NCBI GenBank assembly: GCA_003142355.1
Contig: PLMF01000215.1
Coordinates: 1-8,167, forward strand
Source of the DNA: Bryobacterales bacterium
Lineage (GTDB): Bacteria; Acidobacteriota; Terriglobia; Bryobacterales; Bryobacteraceae
Reading direction: 5' to 3'
DNA length: 8,167 bases
Below are positions 1-5,593 of the stretch, piece by piece; the stretch's first letter is position 1, and the number at the start of each line of letters is the position of its first letter. The notes below the pieces were generated by a model. It was not told the origin of the DNA, searched no databases, and saw nothing but the letters and a program-made list of their open reading frames with translations. The position numbers were made by a program, and so were the translations under genes.

Positions 1-1
1 A

Positions 2-316
2 CTGGCAAAGGCGCTGGGCGGCGTGGTGGCCGGCTCCAGGCCGGTGATCGATCAGGGATGGCTTCCGCTCTCGCGCCAGATCGGCAAATCGGGCCTGGCC
101 GTCAAACCCAAGCTCTATGTGGCGCTGGGAATCAGCGGAGCGCCGGAGCACGTCGAGGGTATGAAAGACTCGGCGCTGATTGTGGCGGTGAACAGCGACG
201 CGGGCGCGCCGATCTTCAACGTGGCGCACTATGGGATCGTGGGCGACGTCCTGGAGACGCTGCCCGCTTTGACCGAGGCCATCGCGGCCCGCAAGACAGC
301 GAGCCACCATGCCTGA
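2..316 (+). CDS. etfA: Electron transfer flavoprotein alpha subunit, C-terminal part (5' end outside window)
   Basis: This is the last ~104 residues of EtfA, open at the left edge. ETF is a soluble FAD heterodimer that takes electrons from acyl-CoA dehydrogenases and hands them to a membrane ETF:quinone oxidoreductase or another partner. The visible part is the conserved FAD-binding domain II of the alpha subunit: a GSRPVIDQGW segment, QIGKSG (usually QVGQTG), KPKLYVALGISGA, then EHVEGMKDS and IVAVNSDAGAPIF, ending with the usual GDVLETLPALTEAI helix. The His of EHVEG (bases 149-151) matches the His that contacts the flavin in known ETFs; the residue before it is Glu where many ETFs have Gln. 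The stop overlaps the next gene by 8 bp, which is an ETF-dependent membrane oxidoreductase candidate, so the two are very likely cotranscribed partners. etfB is expected just upstream. Confidence 0.95.
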   Translation: MAKALGGVVAGSRPVIDQGWLPLSRQIGKSGLAVKPKLYVALGISGAPEHVEGMKDSALIVAVNSDAGAPIFNVAHYGIVGDVLETLPALTEAIAARKTASHHA

Positions 317-2147
317 TGCGCTCTACCTCTGGGTCCTCACGCTGATCTCCTTTGGGCTGTTCGGGCACCGGGTGTACTTCTATGTAAAAATCCTGCTCGG
401 CGCCCGACCGGAAAAGCGCTGGGACCACGTCGGACAACGGTTGAGACTGGTTCTGGTCAACGTGCTGGGGCAGCGCAGGCTGTTGGAGGAGCCGGTAGCC
501 GGCGCGGCCCATTTCCTGATCTTCTGGGCCTTCGTCTTTTATGCCTCGAGTTTCTTCTGGAACCTGGTGTGCGGATTGTTCCCGTTCTTGCCGATGCCAT
601 CCGCCGACGGGGTCGGGTGGATGCGCGCGGCGCTGGCGGTATTCGGCGTGCTCGGCCTGGCGGCGCTGGCGGTGGCCGCCGTACGCCGCTATTTCTTTAC
701 GCCTCCGCGGCTGGAGAGATCCAGGGACGCCTCCCTCATTCTGGCGCTCATCGCGGTGGTGCTCATAACCTCGCTGGTAGGGCTGTGGTATCGCACCTCG
801 GCGCCGGAGGTTTCGCGGGCGATGTGGTGGGTCCACATGGTCACGGTGCTTGGATTTATGGCGTACCTGCCCTATTCCAAGCACATGCATCTTCTGGTGG
901 CTCCGTTCGGGGTGTTCTTCGGATCGCTTCAGCCCGGAAGCGTGCCGGCGGCTTCGGAAGGAGCGGCGCGCCGCGATGAGTTCACCTGGCGGCAATTGCT
1001 CAGCGGGCTGGCCTGCGCGGAATGCGGGCGCTGCGACCGGGCGTGCCCGGCGTTCAACAGCGGTTTCGCGCTTTCGCCGAAAATGCTGATGCATCACATG
1101 AAGGAGCTGGTGCGCGGTGAGGCGGGCAATGGCAATGGAGGGGGCTTCATCGGCGATGTGGTGAAGCCGGAAGAGATATGGGCTTGCACGAGTTGTCTGG
1201 CGTGCATGACACGGTGTCCGGTGATGAATGAGCACGTTCCGGTGCTCATCGAAATGCGCCGGCACCTGGTGGGGGAGGGCAACATGGACAAATCTCTCCA
1301 GGACGCGTTGAAGAACCTGACTCGTTATGGCAATTCTTTTGGGACGGCCCCGCGGGCCCGCCCGAAGTGGACTCAGCAACTGAAGTTTTCCATCAAGGAT
1401 GCCCGCAAGGAGCCGGTCCGGTACCTGTGGTTCGTGGGCGATTATGCGTCGTACGATCCGCGCGTGGCGGCAGCGACCTGCGCGTCTGCACGCGTTTTCC
1501 ACAACGCCGGTCTGGACTTCGGAATCCTCTACGAAGGCGAGTACAACTCTGGAAACGATGTCCGCCTGGCGGGCGAAGAGGGGCTGTTTGAGACTCTGCG
1601 GGACAAGAATCTGGCCTCATTCGCCAAAGCGCATTTCGACGAGATCGTCACCACCGATCCGCATAGCTTCCAAGCGTTGAAGCACGAGTACCCCGACGCC
1701 AACGGCGCGCGCCCGGTTCGGCATCACACGCAACTCCTCAGCGATCTGATTCTGAGCGGAGATCTGCCGTTGCGGAAGAAGTTGGGGATGAAGGTGACGT
1801 ACCACGATCCGTGTTACCTGGGGCGCTACAACGCCGTTTTCAACGCTCCGCGCCGCGTGATGGCCGCTTTGGGATTGGAGCTCGTCGAGATGCCGCAGAA
1901 CCGTACGTACGCCTATTGCTGCGGCGCCGGGGGCGGCCGCATCTGGATGGAAGACCCGCCCGTGATCAAGGAGCGTCCGGCGATCACCCGGGTACGCGAG
2001 GCGGCCTCGCTCAAGGGTGTTCACACTTTGGTGGTGGTCTGCCCGAAGGACCTGGTGATGTTCCAGGACGCCATCAAGACAATTGGATTGGAAGACAAGC
2101 TCGAAGTGAAAGAACTATCCGAGCTGGTGGAACAAGCCATGGGGTAA
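309..2147 (+). CDS. Membrane (Fe-S) oxidoreductase, cytochrome b/HdrD-like; probable ETF:menaquinone oxidoreductase (EMO type)
   Basis: A 612-residue protein with three parts. Residues ~1-215 hold about five hydrophobic helices of NarI/cytochrome b type, with His20, His68, His176 and His192/His194 as possible heme b ligands. Residues ~230-310 hold two HdrC-like [4Fe-4S] motifs: C236/C239/C242/C246 and C293/C296/C299/C303. The C-terminal ~240 residues are HdrB/HdrD-like (CCG, formerly DUF224). The second CCG domain is intact (C502 in HDPCYLGRYN; C537-C538-G539 followed by AGGGRIW). The first is degenerate: GDYASYDPR at 377 and NSGND at 413 lack the expected cysteines. This architecture directly downstream of etfA matches the EtfAB:menaquinone oxidoreductases described from Syntrophomonas and Geobacter relatives, which move beta-oxidation electrons from ETF to quinone at the membrane. 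The exact electron acceptor is inferred. The ATG at 309 overlaps etfA by 8 bp; no strong ribosome binding site is visible. A generic HdrD/GlpC-like function is the alternative. Confidence 0.88.
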   Translation: MPDALYLWVLTLISFGLFGHRVYFYVKILLGARPEKRWDHVGQRLRLVLVNVLGQRRLLEEPVAGAAHFLIFWAFVFYASSFFWNLVCGLFPFLPMPSADGVGWMRAALAVFGVLGLAALAVAAVRRYFFTPPRLERSRDASLILALIAVVLITSLVGLWYRTSAPEVSRAMWWVHMVTVLGFMAYLPYSKHMHLLVAPFGVFFGSLQPGSVPAASEGAARRDEFTWRQLLSGLACAECGRCDRACPAFNSGFALSPKMLMHHMKELVRGEAGNGNGGGFIGDVVKPEEIWACTSCLACMTRCPVMNEHVPVLIEMRRHLVGEGNMDKSLQDALKNLTRYGNSFGTAPRARPKWTQQLKFSIKDARKEPVRYLWFVGDYASYDPRVAAATCASARVFHNAGLDFGILYEGEYNSGNDVRLAGEEGLFETLRDKNLASFAKAHFDEIVTTDPHSFQALKHEYPDANGARPVRHHTQLLSDLILSGDLPLRKKLGMKVTYHDPCYLGRYNAVFNAPRRVMAALGLELVEMPQNRTYAYCCGAGGGRIWMEDPPVIKERPAITRVREAASLKGVHTLVVVCPKDLVMFQDAIKTIGLEDKLEVKELSELVEQAMG

Positions 2148-2158
2148 CTGGGGACAAC

Positions 2159-4114
2159 ATGCGCATCGGCATCTACATCTGTCACTGCGGCACCAACATC
2201 GCAGGGACCATCGACGTCCAGGCTCTGGCCCAATACTGCGGGAGTCTGCCCGGGGTGGCGGTGGCCAGGGAGTACAAGTACATGTGCTCGGATCCCGGCC
2301 AGGAGCTGATCCGGAAGGATATCCGCGACCACAAACTGAATCGTATCGTGGTGGCGGCGTGCTCTCCGCACCTGCACGAGAAGACTTTCCGGCACGCTGT
2401 TGCCGAGGCGGATCTGAATCCTTACTTCTTCCACATGGTCAACCTGCGCGAGCAGGATTCGTGGGTGCATGTGGACAAGCTGGCGGCCACGGAAAAGGCC
2501 ATGGACCTGGTCCGCGCGGCCGTCCGGCGCGTGCAGTGGCATGTGCCGCTGGAGCGCCGGCAGGTGCCGATTCATCCGGCCGTGCTGGTGGTGGGAGGAG
2601 GAATCGCGGGTATCGATGCCGCCCTCACCATGGCCAGCGCCGGAAAGCACGTCTACCTGGTGGAGCGCGAGCCGACCATCGGCGGACACATGGCGCAGTT
2701 CGACAAGACTTTTCCCACCTTGGACTGCGCCGCCTGCATCCTCACGCCCAAGATGACCGCGGTGAAAGGCCATAAGAACATCACGCTCTGGACGTATTCC
2801 GAGGTCCAGAAGGTGGAAGGATACGTGGGCAACTACGAGGTGAAGGTTCGCCGCAAGCCCCGTTACGTGATCGAGGACCTGTGCGTGGGCTGCATGGAGT
2901 GCATCCAGGCCTGCGTCTTCAAACAGGGGAAGACCCCCGATGCGTTCAACCTCGGGCTGAGCAAGCGCAAGCCGATCTACATTCCCTTTCCGCAGGCGGT
3001 GCCGCCGGTGGTGGTCATCGACCCGGAAGCCTGTATCGAATTCAAGAGCGGCAAATGCAAGAAGACGTGCGTCGAGGTCTGCGCCGAGCGTAATGCGATC
3101 GATTTCAAGCAGCAGGAGGAGATCGAGAGCATCCGCGTCGGCGCCATCATCCTGGCCACCGGTTTTGACGTGTTCGACGTCCGCCGGATTCCGTACTACG
3201 GGTATGGCCTCTATCCCAACGTTTACACCTCGCTCGAGATCGAGCGCCTGGTGAACGCTTCCGGACCGACGGGCGGCGAGCTCGTCTTGCGCGACGGCCG
3301 GAAGCCCGCCACGGTGGGCATCGCGCACTGCATCGGCAGCCGCGACGAGCACACCAATCGCTACTGCTCGCGGGTGTGCTGCATGTACTCGCTGAAACTG
3401 GCGCACCTGATCAAAGAGAGGACCGGCGCCGAGGTCTACAACTTTTACATCGATGTGCGCGCGCCCGGCAAAGCGTTCGAGGAGTTCTACAACCACGTGG
3501 CCGAGGAAGGCGTCAACTTCATCCGCGGAAAGCTGGCCGACGTCTATCCCGAGGAGAATGGCGGCGGCCGCCTGGTTCTCCAGGCGGAGGACACGCTGCT
3601 GGGCATGATCCGCAAGATTCCGGTGGATATGCTGGTGCTGTCGGCGGGGCTCGAACCGCGCGCCGATTCCAACGAAGTGCGCCGGCTGTTCAACATCGGC
3701 TGCTCCGGCGACGGTTTCTTTCTGGAGCGCCATCCCAAGCTGGCGCCGGTCGCCACCTTTGCCGACGGCATCTACATCGCGGGATGCTGCCAGGGTCCCA
3801 AGGACATACCCGACACCGTCGCGCAATCCGGGGCGGCGGCGGCGCAGGTGCTGGCCCTCATCGACGCGGGCTTTGTGGAGCTGGAACCGAACACCGCGTA
3901 CATTGTGGCGGAGGCCTGTTCCGGCTGCAAGACCTGCATTCCACTATGTCCGTACAGCGCTATTTCTTTTCTGGAGGAAAAGAAGGCGTACATCAACGAA
4001 GTTCTTTGCAAGGGCTGCGGCACATGCGTGGCTGCCTGCCCGTCCGGCTCCATCCGGCAAAATTTATTCGAAGACCAGGAGATCTATGAAGAGATTGAAG
4101 GCATTCTGGCTTAG
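2159..4114 (+). CDS. hdrA: Heterodisulfide reductase subunit A-like, copy 1 (HdrA1)
   Basis: A 651-residue iron-sulfur flavoprotein close to the ~650-660 residues usual for HdrA. HdrA carries the FAD that splits electron pairs between a ferredoxin branch and the HdrB branch. Visible domains: an N-terminal cysteine domain (C8/C10 in CHCGTN, C43 in CSDPGQ, C68 in CSPHLHE); a thioredoxin-reductase-like FAD fold with G146-G-G-I-A-G151 and IGGHMAQFDKTFPTLDCAAC; an inserted Fe-S region (C242/C245/C248/C252, then C292/C300/C304/C308); the HdrA signature with GSRD and CSRVCCMYSLK; and a C-terminal 2x[4Fe-4S] ferredoxin domain (C587/C590/C593/C597 and C617/C620/C623/C627). All cluster cysteines are kept, so it looks functional. 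The reading frame is open much further upstream (to 1811), but that part lies inside the preceding gene. ATG 2159 is chosen because MRIGIYICHCGT aligns with the family N-terminus and with copy 2, and GGGGA (2150-2154) precedes it. It sits 11 bp after the membrane protein gene. Confidence 0.95.
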   Translation: MRIGIYICHCGTNIAGTIDVQALAQYCGSLPGVAVAREYKYMCSDPGQELIRKDIRDHKLNRIVVAACSPHLHEKTFRHAVAEADLNPYFFHMVNLREQDSWVHVDKLAATEKAMDLVRAAVRRVQWHVPLERRQVPIHPAVLVVGGGIAGIDAALTMASAGKHVYLVEREPTIGGHMAQFDKTFPTLDCAACILTPKMTAVKGHKNITLWTYSEVQKVEGYVGNYEVKVRRKPRYVIEDLCVGCMECIQACVFKQGKTPDAFNLGLSKRKPIYIPFPQAVPPVVVIDPEACIEFKSGKCKKTCVEVCAERNAIDFKQQEEIESIRVGAIILATGFDVFDVRRIPYYGYGLYPNVYTSLEIERLVNASGPTGGELVLRDGRKPATVGIAHCIGSRDEHTNRYCSRVCCMYSLKLAHLIKERTGAEVYNFYIDVRAPGKAFEEFYNHVAEEGVNFIRGKLADVYPEENGGGRLVLQAEDTLLGMIRKIPVDMLVLSAGLEPRADSNEVRRLFNIGCSGDGFFLERHPKLAPVATFADGIYIAGCCQGPKDIPDTVAQSGAAAAQVLALIDAGFVELEPNTAYIVAEACSGCKTCIPLCPYSAISFLEEKKAYINEVLCKGCGTCVAACPSGSIRQNLFEDQEIYEEIEGILA

Positions 4115-4121
4115 CTCAGAG

Positions 4122-4688
4122 ATGCGGCGTAAGATGAAGTTCCAACGGGAGGCGGACCCCCTGTGGGCCCAACAGGTCGCCGAAAGGCCGGGGTGCGAAG
4201 GGCTGTTCTCGTGCCTGCAATGCGGAACCTGCTCGGGAACCTGCCCGCTCTCGATTTACATGGACTTCGCTCCGCGCCGCATCATTGCCTTGGTTCGCGA
4301 AGGGTTCCGGGAGGATGCTCTCAGTTGCCAGACCATCTGGCTGTGCGCATCCTGCTATGCCTGCGCCGTGCACTGTCCGCGGCAGATCCACATCACGGAT
4401 GTGATGTACAGCTTGAAGAGGGAGGCGATGCAGGAGAAGCTCTATCCCAAGCGCTTCCCGATACCGGTGCTGGCGCAGGAGTTCTATAAGATGATCCGCC
4501 GGCAAGGGCGCAGCTCCGAGTTCTGGCTGGTGCTCCGCATGGCGTTCCGCACCAATCCCCTGCAACTGCTCACTATGGCGGGGACGGGTTGGCAACTGAT
4601 GCGGACCGGCAGGCTCCGGCTCCGCCAGGACCGAATCAAAGAAGTGCATGAGTTGCAGAGCGAGCTGGCCGGCCGGGAGGTGAGATGA
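4122..4688 (+). CDS. hdrC: Heterodisulfide reductase subunit C-like (HdrC)
   Basis: A 188-residue ferredoxin-like protein, the usual size for HdrC. It relays electrons from HdrA to the catalytic HdrB. It has two complete [4Fe-4S] motifs: C31/C34/C37/C41 (CLQCGTCSGTCP) and C75/C78/C81/C85 (CASCYACAVHCP), followed by ITDVMYSLKREA and a helical C-terminal tail typical of the family. The start is uncertain. ATG 4122 follows the hdrA stop by 7 bp but has no clear ribosome binding site. ATG 4134 (MKFQREADP) begins nearer the conserved part. ATG 4086 would overlap hdrA by 29 bp and has AGGAG (4077-4081) in front, but that stretch also encodes the conserved HdrA C-terminus (EDQEIYEEI). The gene ends in an ATGA overlap with hdrB, as expected for obligate partners. 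Confidence 0.92.
   Translation: MRRKMKFQREADPLWAQQVAERPGCEGLFSCLQCGTCSGTCPLSIYMDFAPRRIIALVREGFREDALSCQTIWLCASCYACAVHCPRQIHITDVMYSLKREAMQEKLYPKRFPIPVLAQEFYKMIRRQGRSSEFWLVLRMAFRTNPLQLLTMAGTGWQLMRTGRLRLRQDRIKEVHELQSELAGREVR
4675..4684 (+). promoter_or_regulatory. Ribosome binding site for hdrB
   Basis: GGGAGGTGAG immediately precedes ATG 4685. The GGAGG core is 4 bases from that ATG and 7 bases from the second ATG at 4688, so translation may start at the second methionine. The choice changes the protein by one residue. Confidence 0.7.
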
Positions 4689-5593
4689 TGCCTTCGGCCT
4701 ATGGTTATTTTCCGGGATGCTCGATGCGAGGCACGGGCGTCGCCTATGAGGAGAGCCTGCTGACCCTGTTCCGGCTGCTGAATCTGTCACTCGACGAGCT
4801 GCCGGACTGGAACTGCTGCGGCGCCACCTCCTACATGTCCATTGACGAAGGCTCGGCGTTTCTGCTGTCGGCGAGAAACCTGTCGCGCGCGCGCCAAGCC
4901 GGTTACGGCGAATTGGTCACTCCGTGCAGCGCCTGCTATCTGGTGCTGCGCAAGACCCAGGATTACGCGGCGCGGTACCCCGAGATCGCCAAGAGCGTGG
5001 AGGAATCGCTGGCCGCGGCGAATCTGCCGCCACTCGATGCCTTGCAGGTTCGCCATCCCATGGAGGTCTTGTACAGCGACGTGGGGCTGGAACGGATCAA
5101 GTCCAAGGTGGTCCGCCACTGGCGGGGCGGGCGGGTCGCCTGCTATTACGGGTGCCAGTTGGTGCGGCCGTTCGCCGAGGCCGACCGCCCTCACGACCCA
5201 ACGCGAATGGATGAGCTGCTGCAAGCCGTGGGCGTCCCGACGGTGGACTATTCGCTGAAGACGAAGTGCTGTGGCGGTTCGCTCACGGGCACCATCCATG
5301 AGGTGGGCGTGCGGCTGAATTACATCCTCTTGAAGGAAGCCGCGCGCAAAGGAGCGGAGGCCATCGTGACCATCTGCCCCTTGTGCCAGTACAACCTGGA
5401 CGCTTACCAGGCCGAGATTCGCAAGCAGACCGGCGAAGTACTGGACATGCCGGTCTTCTTCTTCACTCAGATTCTGGGATGGGCTTTGGGAGGCGATGCC
5501 CGCTCGCTGGGGCTGAATCGCGCCGTTTCGGGGCGCAGATCGATCGAAGAGTGGTTCCCCAAGCGCTCAGAGGAGGTGGAGAGCTATGTCTAA
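4685..5593 (+). CDS. hdrB: Heterodisulfide reductase subunit B-like (HdrB)
   Basis: A 302-residue protein with two complete CCG domains, the hallmark of HdrB, which binds two noncubane [4Fe-4S] clusters and reduces the terminal disulfide or another acceptor. Domain 1: C12 (FPGCSMRG), C44-C45-G46 (NCCGATS), C81/C84 (CSAC), a CX31CCGX34CX2C pattern. Domain 2: C157 (YYGCQLVRP), C195-C196-G197 (KCCGGSLTG), C231/C234 (CPLC), a CX37CCGX33CX2C pattern. Both sites look fully competent. As the organism is probably not a methanogen, CoM-S-S-CoB is unlikely to be the substrate; a different disulfide, a quinone-like partner or another protein is possible. Two in-frame ATGs (4685, 4688) are candidates. 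The first gives a 4-bp overlap with hdrC; the second is better spaced from GGAGGTGA (4676-4683). The 3' end overlaps the next hdrA by 8 bp. Confidence 0.95.
   Translation: MMPSAYGYFPGCSMRGTGVAYEESLLTLFRLLNLSLDELPDWNCCGATSYMSIDEGSAFLLSARNLSRARQAGYGELVTPCSACYLVLRKTQDYAARYPEIAKSVEESLAAANLPPLDALQVRHPMEVLYSDVGLERIKSKVVRHWRGGRVACYYGCQLVRPFAEADRPHDPTRMDELLQAVGVPTVDYSLKTKCCGGSLTGTIHEVGVRLNYILLKEAARKGAEAIVTICPLCQYNLDAYQAEIRKQTGEVLDMPVFFFTQILGWALGGDARSLGLNRAVSGRRSIEEWFPKRSEEVESYV
5571..5578 (+). promoter_or_regulatory. Strong ribosome binding site for the second hdrA
   Basis: AGGAGGTG lies 7 bases before ATG 5586, inside the end of hdrB. It is among the best Shine-Dalgarno sequences in the window and fixes the start of HdrA copy 2 despite its N-terminal extension relative to copy 1. 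Confidence 0.8.

Noticed and set aside
216..1502. Minus-strand open frame (~428 codons) opposite the membrane protein gene
   Set aside because: Arg/His/Pro-rich with no domain, spanning the etfA end and the membrane protein; explained by high GC content and few stops.
1811..2158. Upstream extension of the hdrA1 frame by 116 codons
   Set aside because: The extension lies within the conserved CCG domain of the membrane protein in another frame, is Arg/Gly-rich without motifs, and the HdrA family N-terminus begins at 2159.
2148..2158. Possible promoter or terminator between the membrane protein gene and hdrA1
   Set aside because: Only 11 bp separate the genes, with no hairpin or T-run; it holds only a modest ribosome binding site.
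2021..3826. Long minus-strand open frame (~601 codons) opposite hdrA copy 1
   Set aside because: It has no recognisable domain and is His/Arg/Asp/Val-rich, as expected for the antisense of a GC-rich gene. A similar frame lies opposite the second hdrA simply because the two genes are paralogues.
3759..4121. Upstream extension of the hdrC frame
   Set aside because: It overlaps the conserved ferredoxin domain of HdrA1; HdrC proteins are normally ~180-190 residues, matching a start at 4122 or 4134.
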